Source: SIG220 sp045615545 (GTDB lineage Bacteria > Bacillota_I > Bacilli_A > RFN20 > CAG-826). From it: 64,000 nucleotides of DNA. Positions 52,826 to 60,282 of the stretch are shown piece after piece. The stretch covers positions 21,594 through 85,593 of the forward strand of contig JAZLFA010000037.1 in NCBI GenBank assembly GCA_045615545.1, given 5' to 3'. Each line of letters opens with the position of its first letter. The first letter of the stretch is position 1. The notes beneath the pieces were generated by a model, which had not been told where the DNA came from, ran no database searches, and saw only the letters and a program-made list of their open reading frames with translations. The position numbers and the translations under genes were made by a program.

Positions 52826-54805
52826 ATGGAAAATGAGCATAAATTTCAAATAGTTTCTCAATATAAGCCAACTGGCGATCAGCCTAACGCTATTAAACAA
52901 TTGGTTGATGGGATTAATGAGGGAAAAAGACTTCAAGTGTTGCTTGGTGCTACTGGTACTGGCAAGACTTTTACTATGGCAAATATTATTGAAAAAGTAC
53001 AACGACCAACTTTGGTCCTTGTTCATAATAAAACACTCGCTGGACAGCTATATAGTGAGTTTAAAGAATTATTCCCTCATAACAGGGTTGAATATTTTGT
53101 GTCAAACTTTGATTTTTATCAACCTGAAGCATATATTCCAAAGTCTGATACCTATATCGACAAAAACGCTGTAATGAATGAAGAGATTGAAATGTTAAGA
53201 ACTTCGGCTATTAATTCGGTATTAGAAAGAAGAGATACAATTGTGGTTGCTTCTGTTGCTTCAATTTATGGTTTAACAGATCCTGATGAATATCGTAATC
53301 TTGTTTTTAACATTCGCGTTGGTGAAGAAATAGATAGAAACGTCTTCTTTAAGAAACTGGTCGATGCTCAATATAAGCGTAATAATTTAGATGCACTTCC
53401 TGGTAGCTTTAGAGTCAGAGGGGATATTATTGAAATAATTCCTGCTAATATGGAATCTAATACTGTAATTCGTATTGATACTTTTGGTGATGAGGTAGAA
53501 AAAATATCAGAGATAGATTTATTAACAGGAGAAATAAAACACACTTATCATACTTATCCAATTTTCCCAGCATATGATCACGCATCAACTCGACAAAGAA
53601 TCAAAGAAGCTTGCGAAACAATAAAAGAAGAATTAATGGAAAGATTAAAATTCTTTCATGAACAAGGAAAACTTCTTGAGGAAGAAAGATTGTCTAATAG
53701 AACTAACCAAGATATGGAAAGCATGCAAGAATTTGGTATGTGTCCTGGTATTGAAAACTATTCACGACATATCGATAAACGTAAACCGGGAGAAAGACCT
53801 TGGTGTTTGTTAGATTATTTCCCAGAGGATTTTATTCTTTTTGTTGATGAGTCGCACGTTACTTTTCCTCAATTAAGAGGAATGTATAATGGTGATAGAA
53901 GTAGAAAAGAAACATTGGTGGAATATGGCTTTAGATTACCAAGCGCATTAGATAATAGGCCTTTAAATTTCCAAGAATTTGAAAAAATTATGCCTCAAAC
54001 AATTTGTACTTCAGCGACCCCTGGAGATTATGAGCTTAATTCAACCGACGCTCCTATTGCGGAACAAATTATTCGTCCTACTGGCCTACTTGATCCACGT
54101 ATAGAAGTTAGAAAAACTATGGGTCAAATAGATGATATTCTTTATGAAATAAAAGAAAGAACAAAACGCAACGAAAGGGTAATGCTTGTTACTCTTACAA
54201 TTAAAATGGCGGAAGACTTAACAAACTATCTAAAAGAAAGAGGAATAAAAGTTGTATATTTACATCACGAAACCAAAACTCTTGAACGAAGTGAAATAAT
54301 CTATCAACTTCGCAAAGGCAAATATGATGTTTTGGTAGGCATTAATCTATTAAGAGAAGGATTGGATATCCCAGAAGTCTCATTAGTGTGTATTTTGGAT
54401 GCTGATAAAGAAGGATTCTTAAGGAGCACAAGATCATTAATTCAAGTTACAGGCCGTGCAGCACGAAACGCTAATGGACTTGTTATTATGTATGCAGACA
54501 ATATGACTGACTCTATGAAAAATGCGATTGAAGAAACTAATAGACGTAGAAATATTCAATATGAATACAATAATGAAAATGGCATTGTGCCAATGACAAT
54601 AATTAAAGAAATAAGAGCACCTATTCATAATAGTGATAATGACTTAGAAGAGATTGTAAAGCTTTCTAAACATGGTACACGTAATCAAATTAAGCAGAAG
54701 ATTGCTGAACTCGAAAAAGAAATGCGTAGAGCTGCAAAAGAGTATGATTTTGAACGCGCTGCAGAGCTTAGAGATATCATTTTAGAAATGAAAGCGGAAG
54801 AGTAA
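52826..54805 (+). CDS. uvrB: Excinuclease ABC subunit B
   Basis: 659 aa. Walker A GATGTGKT near residue 44, beta-hairpin FDFYQPEAYIP near 95, DESHVTFPQLRGMYNG near 345, motif VI IQVTGRAARN near 545 and a C-terminal UVR domain (KEYDFERAAELRD). Damage-loading subunit of nucleotide excision repair. uvrA and uvrC are not in the window. Confidence 0.97.
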   Translation: MENEHKFQIVSQYKPTGDQPNAIKQLVDGINEGKRLQVLLGATGTGKTFTMANIIEKVQRPTLVLVHNKTLAGQLYSEFKELFPHNRVEYFVSNFDFYQPEAYIPKSDTYIDKNAVMNEEIEMLRTSAINSVLERRDTIVVASVASIYGLTDPDEYRNLVFNIRVGEEIDRNVFFKKLVDAQYKRNNLDALPGSFRVRGDIIEIIPANMESNTVIRIDTFGDEVEKISEIDLLTGEIKHTYHTYPIFPAYDHASTRQRIKEACETIKEELMERLKFFHEQGKLLEEERLSNRTNQDMESMQEFGMCPGIENYSRHIDKRKPGERPWCLLDYFPEDFILFVDESHVTFPQLRGMYNGDRSRKETLVEYGFRLPSALDNRPLNFQEFEKIMPQTICTSATPGDYELNSTDAPIAEQIIRPTGLLDPRIEVRKTMGQIDDILYEIKERTKRNERVMLVTLTIKMAEDLTNYLKERGIKVVYLHHETKTLERSEIIYQLRKGKYDVLVGINLLREGLDIPEVSLVCILDADKEGFLRSTRSLIQVTGRAARNANGLVIMYADNMTDSMKNAIEETNRRRNIQYEYNNENGIVPMTIIKEIRAPIHNSDNDLEEIVKLSKHGTRNQIKQKIAELEKEMRRAAKEYDFERAAELRDIILEMKAEE

Positions 54806-54857
54806 AAATATAAAACAAAAATAATTTTTGTTGATATAAGTGAAAGGGTTGTATTAA

Positions 54858-54863
54858 TATAAT
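54858..54863 (+). promoter_or_regulatory. -10 box of secG
   Basis: TATAAT 21 bases before the secG ATG, giving a short leader with TTAGG as a weak ribosome site. Confidence 0.45.
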
Positions 54864-54884
54864 TAAGCAAATTAGGTAAAAACA

Positions 54885-55112
54885 ATGAACTGGTACGATT
54901 GGATATTATTAGTGCTTTGCATCATCATAATTGTCTTATGCTTACTTCAAGGTGGTAAATCTGAAGGTGCATCTGGCGCGATTACTGGTGGTGGACTTAA
55001 CGTTTTCGTTAAAACAAAAGAAAGAGGCGTTGAAAAAGTTGTTAGTATATTAACTTTATTCGCCGCAATTATCTTCTTTATTGTAACGATCTTAATTAAC
55101 GTAATGCACTAA
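54885..55112 (+). CDS. secG: Preprotein translocase subunit SecG
   Basis: 75 aa with two membrane spans (about 4-22 and 52-74) flanking the family's Gly/Ser-rich loop LLQGGKSEGASGAITGGG. Helps SecA-driven export. Followed by a terminator. Confidence 0.93.
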   Translation: MNWYDWILLVLCIIIIVLCLLQGGKSEGASGAITGGGLNVFVKTKERGVEKVVSILTLFAAIIFFIVTILINVMH

Positions 55113-55134
55113 TTGAATTAATTAGAAAGAAAAT

Positions 55135-55162
55135 AGCGTTCCTATCAGGGATGCTTTTTTTG
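55135..55162 (+). terminator. Terminator after secG
   Basis: AGCGTTCC / GGGATGCT stem with two G-U pairs, 5-base loop, then TTTTTT. Confidence 0.8.
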
Positions 55163-55205
55163 TTGATTCGAAGTGACATTAATATTTCATAAACTTTCAC
55201 TACAT

Positions 55206-55238
55206 AAAAACCTCCTACCGATATTTACGATAGGAGGT
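55206..55238 (-). terminator. Terminator of the DUF308-like gene
   Basis: Minus strand ACCTCCTA (55238-55231) / TAGGAGGT (55217-55210), then TTTTTA. The stem happens to contain complementary AGGAGG/CCTCCT sequences. Confidence 0.8.
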
Positions 55239-55264
55239 GTTTTGTTTTAGAAATAAGAAATAAC

Positions 55265-55996
55265 TTATTCAGCCTTATCTTCTTCAGCTGGTGTTGCTTC
55301 AGGAGCTGGAGTTGATTGTGGAGCTTCTTCTACTGGCTTAGCCTCTTCAGCAGGTTTAGCTTCAGGAGCTGGTTCGTTTGGTTTGTTATCAATTGTTTTA
55401 TCTTCTTCTTTGTGTTTGGCGCGAACCTTTAAGCATTCAGCAACAACTTCGAGTAGACCAGAAACAATAATACAAACACCAACAATTACGTATAAGACTT
55501 TTTGGAAGTCTGCTGTGTTATTTAAATTAAACACGAGCACAACCGTACCTAAAGCGATAGTGGCGGCTGCAAGTAAATAGAACAAAACAATCCAAATAGG
55601 TTTGATGTTATTTAATTTCTTTTGTGCAGTCATGATGATTGCGTTAACAAGTTCGGCGGCACCAAATGAGATAAGGAATACTGCGACAAAGTTAACGATT
55701 TGTACGATAATCTCGTTTCTTAATAGTATTAAAACCACACCAGCACCAATCAATGCTGAACCATAAATTACTGCTGCATGAATTTTAACACCATGATATA
55801 GCACTAAACTCATTCCAAGAGCAATCGCGCCCATAAGGAATAATGCACACGCCATGACAATTGCGATAAATTGTGAAATGTTTTCAGGATTGTTTATTGA
55901 AATAACAATGACAATAATACCGGCAACTACTAACAAAATACCAAGAATGATATTAAACCAAGTATTTTGAAGAAATTTCTTTTTATTTTCTTCCAT
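55265..55996 (-). CDS. DUF308/HdeD-like membrane protein with Pro-Ala-Glu tail
   Basis: 243 aa. Six predicted spans between residues 12 and 190 in three helical hairpins (GILLVVAGIIVIVIS type), as in HdeD/DUF308 proteins. Residues 195-243 form a low-complexity acidic tail of Pro, Ala, Glu and Lys, probably cytoplasmic. Function unknown. GAGGAC site; monocistronic. Confidence 0.78.
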   Translation of the reverse strand: MEENKKKFLQNTWFNIILGILLVVAGIIVIVISINNPENISQFIAIVMACALFLMGAIALGMSLVLYHGVKIHAAVIYGSALIGAGVVLILLRNEIIVQIVNFVAVFLISFGAAELVNAIIMTAQKKLNNIKPIWIVLFYLLAAATIALGTVVLVFNLNNTADFQKVLYVIVGVCIIVSGLLEVVAECLKVRAKHKEEDKTIDNKPNEPAPEAKPAEEAKPVEEAPQSTPAPEATPAEEDKAE

Positions 55997-56049
55997 TTTA
56001 ATGTCCTCTTTTCAAAATAATTATCTCTATTATTATAATAGTAGTCAAG

Positions 56050-56364
56050 TTATCGAGAGCGTTTTAAGGAAACAAATTCATTAAATTTAATCTTGCTGCG
56101 ATCTTCTAATATCAATTGACGATTATATGGATCAATCTTAACTTTGATGTTTTTTAATTCATGAATATAACCATCACGATGGTAACTTACATCAAGCTCT
56201 TCGCCTTGATAAGTCATTAATATTTCATTGATTATTTCTGCTTCTTCGCTAGATATCATTGGCTTAGATACTTTATATTGATTATCTATTATTTTCTTAA
56301 CAACTGGATCATGCTCAGGTAATGAACGATAAGCATTCCATTTTTTCATTCCGCGATCACTCAT
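56050..56364 (-). CDS. YolD-like protein
   Basis: 104 aa. N-terminal SDRGMKKWNAYRSLPEH matches the YolD/UvrX-partner family (DRGxxKWxxxxxLPEH). The rest is a small beta domain with ISSEEAEIINE. YolD proteins accompany Y-family polymerases on plasmids, phages and chromosomes. Start overlaps the polymerase stop (ATGA), confirming pairing. Confidence 0.88.
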   Translation of the reverse strand: MSDRGMKKWNAYRSLPEHDPVVKKIIDNQYKVSKPMISSEEAEIINEILMTYQGEELDVSYHRDGYIHELKNIKVKIDPYNRQLILEDRSKIKFNEFVSLKRSR

Positions 56365-57608
56365 TTCCTATGTCCTCCAATCTGTTCATGTCTTTCATAA
56401 GCTGTTCCTTGCACTAGTGAAGCTGCTCTCATAACAATATTTTTTCCATACATATTGTGTAACGCATCAATCATCTTATTTAGATTACGACGCTTTTCCT
56501 CATCTTCAACCGTGTCGAATAAATCAAGCTGTTGAAAATCTTTATAATCTCTTAAGTGTCCATAACTAATATGGAGTCCCCTAATTGGTTTATCAGAAAT
56601 GTTAATGTTATATAATTCCATAATTGCTTTATAAAGTGTCTTTGTATCATTGGTTGGTTTTAATAATGACATTTGTCGAGAAAAGCCACCCTGGTTTCCA
56701 GAATAAATTACAGTAACTGAAACTAAAGCGGTTGTTTGTTTTTGACCTCTAAGCTTGCTTGCTAAATCGTCATTCATTTCTTTGATTAGATATTTTGCGC
56801 CTTCCTTAGAATAATCTTCATGCAATGTTTGTCCAACCGAAATAGAGGTTTCGTTTGGAACATATACTTCATGGATGTCTGATTCATCTATACCATTTGC
56901 TAAATCAATCAATTGTTCACCCATAATGCCAAATTTTACTTTAAAATAATCTCTATCAGCGTGAGCTAAGTCATACACATTATATATGCCGATTGCGTTC
57001 AATTTCTTTGCAGTTCTCTCGCCAATTCCCCATATTTTTTCTAAAGGTGATATTGGCCATAGTTTAGTTTCAACGTCTTTTGCGTGCATAACTCCGATGT
57101 CATCTTTTTCTTTTTTTGCGTACACATCGAGGGCAACTTTAGCCAAGAAAAAGTTATCGCCAATTCCGCCAGTTGCTTGTAAGCCAGTCTTCTCTTTTAT
57201 GCGGTTAATAATCATTTTAATTAATTCATATTCATTCTTTTTGTAATAGGAAAGATAACTTGTTAAATCAATAAAAGCTTCATCAATAGAATAAACGTGA
57301 ATATCGTCTTCGCTCACGAATTCTAACATCGTATTTATTACTTCGCTTGAACGTTCGATGTATCTTTCCATCCTAGGGGTGGCATATATATAGTCGAAGC
57401 CAGGTGGCAATTCTTTTACTCTTAATCTTGAAGGGACACCCTTTGACTTTAGATATGGAGATACTGATAAAACAATTGTGTTCTTTCCCCTTTCTTTATC
57501 CGCTACGATTAAAGGAGCTTTCCAAGGATCAAGGCCTCTATCAATACATTCAACGTATGAATAAAAAGCTTTCATATCAATAACAGCAATAGAACGAACT
57601 TTTGTCAT
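56361..57608 (-). CDS. Y-family DNA polymerase (UvrX/ImpB/MucB type)
   Basis: 415 aa from ATG 57608; longer frames begin in the promoter. Motifs: AVIDMKAFYSYVE (metal Asp) near residue 9, VYSIDEAFIDL (catalytic Asp-Glu) near 103, helix-hairpin IWGIGERTAKKLN near 195, and little-finger domain to about 350. Error-prone translesion synthesis, often damage-inducible. The promoter region carries a 15-base palindrome. -10 TATAAT (57623-57618) nine bases before the ATG, no ribosome site. Confidence 0.9.
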   Translation of the reverse strand: MTKVRSIAVIDMKAFYSYVECIDRGLDPWKAPLIVADKERGKNTIVLSVSPYLKSKGVPSRLRVKELPPGFDYIYATPRMERYIERSSEVINTMLEFVSEDDIHVYSIDEAFIDLTSYLSYYKKNEYELIKMIINRIKEKTGLQATGGIGDNFFLAKVALDVYAKKEKDDIGVMHAKDVETKLWPISPLEKIWGIGERTAKKLNAIGIYNVYDLAHADRDYFKVKFGIMGEQLIDLANGIDESDIHEVYVPNETSISVGQTLHEDYSKEGAKYLIKEMNDDLASKLRGQKQTTALVSVTVIYSGNQGGFSRQMSLLKPTNDTKTLYKAIMELYNINISDKPIRGLHISYGHLRDYKDFQQLDLFDTVEDEEKRRNLNKMIDALHNMYGKNIVMRAASLVQGTAYERHEQIGGHRK

Positions 57609-57617
57609 GGTAAAAAC

Positions 57618-57642
57618 ATTATATAAAAATGTTAATAACATT
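57618..57642 (-). promoter_or_regulatory. Polymerase-gene promoter with palindromic candidate operator
   Basis: Minus strand TATAAT at 57623-57618. The perfect inverted repeat AATGTTA-A-TAACATT occupies 57628-57642, inside the spacer upstream of it. It does not match the CGAAC..GTTCG SOS box of Bacilli. It also contains the ATG of the divergent lipoprotein gene. Confidence 0.5.
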
Positions 57643-58327
57643 TACATACCAAGTGTATAGAATTATTTTGTTTGTTGTTTCTTTTTTATTAGCGAGCTGT
57701 AATAATCCAGGAATATCATCTACTTCGCTGTCCTCTAGTCTAACTAGTTCAACAATAAGTTCTGGTTCTACTGAGCCTTCTATTTCGTCAGAATCTTTAG
57801 CGGACTTCCCACCTCATTCTTCTTTTGCTGTTTGTAAACAAATTGGAGATGCGGTGACGATTTTGCCATTATCTACTAGTATTATTCATTATCTGGGAGA
57901 TGCAGAAGGAACGCTATTTTACAAAAGTAACACCTATACTTTCGAAAGCAAAACTTTTACCCATAGCTATAAAATATCAGTTGTCATGAATAATGGTAAT
58001 GTTACATTTATTACAATAGGAATTTATACCCCTGCTCAATATAGCTTCTATGTTACTTGTTCTGTCTCAATTCCTGATGGCTATTCTATATACGTAATCG
58101 GTGATTTCTGCGATTGGAAACTTAATGGAGCTATGAGGTTGGTTCGTGATTATGGCGCAACTGGTTACAATTATAGATTAGAAATATCGTTATCAAATAC
58201 AGCTAAATATTATAAGTATATTATTTCAGAAACCGATTCTCCTTCAATTATGCTATCGGAAAATTATCAAGGTAATCGCGAGATTACAGGCAACAAGAAA
58301 GCATATGACACAGATTATTTTGGTTAA
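57629..58327 (+). CDS. Lipoprotein with starch-binding-like domain
   Basis: 232 aa. Signal peptide with lipobox LLASC (Cys near residue 24) followed by a Ser/Thr/Gly linker of about 40 residues. The C-terminal 90 residues look like a CBM20/CBM48-type immunoglobulin-fold domain (GYSIYVIGDFCDWKLNGAM, then YKYII). No enzyme domain. The ATG lies in the polymerase operator; a TTG at 57668 after TAGAAT (57658-57663) is an alternative start. Probably surface glycan binding; function not proven. Confidence 0.68.
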   Translation: MLITFTYQVYRIILFVVSFLLASCNNPGISSTSLSSSLTSSTISSGSTEPSISSESLADFPPHSSFAVCKQIGDAVTILPLSTSIIHYLGDAEGTLFYKSNTYTFESKTFTHSYKISVVMNNGNVTFITIGIYTPAQYSFYVTCSVSIPDGYSIYVIGDFCDWKLNGAMRLVRDYGATGYNYRLEISLSNTAKYYKYIISETDSPSIMLSENYQGNREITGNKKAYDTDYFG

Positions 58328-58385
58328 AAATTATCTAAATTTGACTTGAAAATATTCTTTAAGAATACATACAATATAACTACTT

Positions 58386-58461
58386 GGGTCAATAGCTCAG
58401 TTGGGAGAGCGCATCGTTCGCAACGATGAGGTCGTCGGTTCGATCCCGATTTGATCCACCA
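58386..58461 (+). tRNA. tRNA-Ala, anticodon CGC
   Basis: 76 nt folds completely: acceptor GGGTCAA/TTGATCC, D-arm GCTC/GAGC, anticodon stem CATCG/CGATG with loop TTCGCAA (anticodon 58419-58421), T-arm GTCGG/CCGAT with TTCGATC loop, discriminator A and encoded CCA. The G3-U70 pair, the alanine identity element, is present. It would read only GCG codons, which is unexpected in an AT-rich genome. Confidence 0.93.
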
Positions 58462-58578
58462 TGAACAACAAATATACTCGCTACTAAAAGCCTGGACTTC
58501 GAGGCCAAAATAGCGAAAAAATACCATTTTTAAGTCGAATTATACTGAAAATCCAGTGCTATCCGTGAAGTAGCCTCA
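58462..58578. other. Gene-free structured stretch downstream of tRNA-Ala
   Basis: No credible ORF. It contains a nested hairpin: TCGCTA (58478-58483)/TAGCGA (58511-58516) enclosing GCCT (58490-58493)/AGGC (58502-58505). A longer-range inverted repeat ATACTGAAA (58542-58550)/TTTCAGTAT (58581-58589) reaches into the 86-bp repeat. Could be a small RNA, a tRNA processing region or a recombination footprint; nothing decides between them. Confidence 0.45.
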
Positions 58579-58664
58579 AATTTCAGTATTTTTCATAAAA
58601 ATTTTTTGCTTCATATTAAGCCGGGGAGGTGGGGAGGAAGCGTGCCGGGAGGTCGCTACTTTTT
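58579..58664. repeat. 86-bp repeat, copy 1
   Basis: Matches 62207-62292 at 81 of 86 positions without gaps. Half is A/T-rich and half is GC-rich (CCGGGGAGGTGGGGAGG and onward), out of character for the genome. Copy 2 contains the stop codon and 3' flank of a serine recombinase remnant, so this copy marks the 3' side of a lost recombinase element. Confidence 0.9.
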
Positions 58665-58748
58665 CACAATGGTAAGCTTGTATTAAAAAATAGTGGATAG
58701 AAGAATTGAGACAAAAGCGGATGGATCGAGTCGGATAAACACAAAAAT

Positions 58749-58787
58749 ACCCCCGTGTATTGGTACAATTACAAGGGGGTTTTATTA
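58749..58787. terminator. Strong terminator-like hairpin
   Basis: ACCCCC (58749-58754) pairs with GGGGGT (58775-58780), extended inward by TGTA/TACA and TTG/CAA, followed by TTTATT; A-rich on the other side, so it can act both ways. No gene ends here now, suggesting it belonged to a lost transcript between 58665 and 58748 or to tRNA-Ala. Confidence 0.7.
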
Positions 58788-58792
58788 TACTT

Positions 58793-58861
58793 AAATCAGT
58801 TGGCTAGAGTAGTCGGTTTATACCCCTTCTGTCGAGGGTTCAAGTCCCCCTGCAGCAACCA
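58793..58861 (+). pseudogene. Degenerate tRNA-like sequence
   Basis: Contains AGTTGGCTAGAGT (D-loop like), GGGTTCAAGTCCCCC (T-arm) and an encoded CCA after TGCAGCA. The matching 5' acceptor strand (TGCTGCA) is missing and no five-pair anticodon stem can be formed, so an internal deletion is likely. A terminator follows. Could be an integration-site copy of a tRNA 3' end or a decayed tRNA gene. Confidence 0.6.
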
Positions 58862-58872
58862 ATGCCTAATAC

Positions 58873-58902
58873 AGTTCTGGAACGATTCAGAGTTGTTTTT
58901 TT
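58873..58902 (+). terminator. Terminator after the tRNA-like sequence
   Basis: AGTTCTG (58873-58879) / CAGAGTT (58888-58894), with two G-U pairs, then GTTTTTTT. The remaining bases to 59053 are AT-rich with no gene seen. Confidence 0.65.
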
Positions 58903-59053
58903 ATTCTTTAAACTCACTATTTTTTAAATACCAGTATTTATATTTTTGCCTACTTTTAATTATCAAGGACCTTCTATATAATTTTCTCATAATAAAGAAA
59001 AAAGAGTAAAAAACCTTACAAAATGCCCATATTTTTCTTTATTTTTAAATAAA

Positions 59054-60265
59054 ATGAGTGATTATAACAACAAAGGCTATGAGGAATATAATGATCTTCA
59101 CGACACTTCTGGTGTTTACGCGAAAAGAACACTAGATGAAAATGCTGATCCTTATTTTTCTAACAAATCCACTTTGAAAAAAGGGATTGATTTAAAACTC
59201 GCTTTGAAGCTTACAACGACAGCAGCGTCTGTCACTTTAGTTGGTGGGGCAGTTGCAGCTGATGTTATTCATCTTGTTCCTTCTAGCGGAGAAGAAGTTT
59301 TACCAGTTGGTACAGAAGTCACTGTCTTTTTAGATTTAGGTGATATTGGTTTATATAACGGTGAAAAAGGAAGTGCAATCTCTAAATATTCAATCACAAA
59401 TGGCATTTCTCTGGATACTAAAGTTGGAGACACTCTTCCAGATGGTAAAGTTATTACCTCTTCTACCAAACAATCATTTAAAGGTTGGCTGCATTATGAA
59501 AGCGATGGAGTAACCGTGACAGAATGTGATAAAGTTCTTGGCTACAGAGATTACATCTATGTGGCGACATTTAATGATGACGCTCCAAAAGAAAAAGAAT
59601 ATACATTTAAAGGTGTGCCAACTTGGTTAGCAAGTGGCAATTATGATTACTTACTTTGGGCATGGAGCTCAAAAGGTACTCCGAGCAAGTGGTTTGAAGT
59701 GAAATCATTTGAGGATGGAGTAATTAAGGTCGACCTTCCAGTTAATAATGATTACGATGGATTTAATATTTGTGCAGTTTATAAAGGATCTACCGAAGGA
59801 AATTGGGAAATCTATTCGGGAGACGTAAAAGGAAGAATCTATTATCAAAGTAAAGATATAACAGGAACCAAAGGTACATATGAATATGGTTCTGTAGAAT
59901 GGTTAGCATTCCCTAATAATTATCCAGATGATGATGAAAAGGTTCTTTATGTATTTACTAGTGTTCCTAGCTATATCGCCAAAGGTAATTATTCATATTT
60001 TGCTTATGCTTGGGGCGGAAGTTTAAAAACACCAACTTGGGTACCGGCATATTTTGTCAATGACACGATTATGACAACGAATGTTCCTGAAGGTTGTGCA
60101 GGCATCAATCTCGTTGCAGCTTATAAAGGATCTACCGAAGGAAATTGGGAAATCTATTCGGGAGACGTAAAAGGAAGAATCTATTATCAAAGCAATGACA
60201 TAATGATTGCTTCCACCGAGAAAGTATCAGTTTCACCAGCTTGGAAGAGTTATCCAAGCTCGTAA
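59054..60265 (+). CDS. Membrane-anchored protein with duplicated extracellular domain, unknown
   Basis: 403 aa, no family recognised. A 45-residue charged cytoplasmic N-terminus is followed by one membrane span (about 50-72, LALKLTTTAASVTLVGGAVAA), then an outside part with two related modules. They start near residues 180 and 295 (YTFKGVPTWLASGNY and YVFTSVPSYIAKGNY) and each ends with the same 24-residue block beginning YKGSTEGNWEIY. Aromatic-rich beta modules resemble carbohydrate-binding domains. No Shine-Dalgarno. Co-directional with mscS 17 bases later. Confidence 0.72.
   Translation: MSDYNNKGYEEYNDLHDTSGVYAKRTLDENADPYFSNKSTLKKGIDLKLALKLTTTAASVTLVGGAVAADVIHLVPSSGEEVLPVGTEVTVFLDLGDIGLYNGEKGSAISKYSITNGISLDTKVGDTLPDGKVITSSTKQSFKGWLHYESDGVTVTECDKVLGYRDYIYVATFNDDAPKEKEYTFKGVPTWLASGNYDYLLWAWSSKGTPSKWFEVKSFEDGVIKVDLPVNNDYDGFNICAVYKGSTEGNWEIYSGDVKGRIYYQSKDITGTKGTYEYGSVEWLAFPNNYPDDDEKVLYVFTSVPSYIAKGNYSYFAYAWGGSLKTPTWVPAYFVNDTIMTTNVPEGCAGINLVAAYKGSTEGNWEIYSGDVKGRIYYQSNDIMIASTEKVSVSPAWKSYPSS
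59779..59850 (+). repeat. 72-bp exact repeat, copy 1 (within the surface protein gene)
   Basis: Identical over 72 bases to 60121-60192, 342 bases (114 codons) downstream in the same frame. Confidence 0.95.
60121..60192 (+). repeat. 72-bp exact repeat, copy 2
   Basis: Second identical copy. The flanking module sequences are only distantly similar, so the identity suggests recent gene conversion or strong constraint. Confidence 0.95.
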
Positions 60266-60282
60266 TAAAAGGAGGGATAGAT

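Noticed and set aside
58324..58527. 67-codon minus-strand ORF across tRNA-Ala
   Set aside because: Antisense of a complete tRNA; typical false ORF.
58755..59009. 84-codon plus-strand ORF over the terminator and tRNA-like sequence
   Set aside because: Overlaps two terminators and a tRNA relic, with no ribosome site and no recognisable protein.
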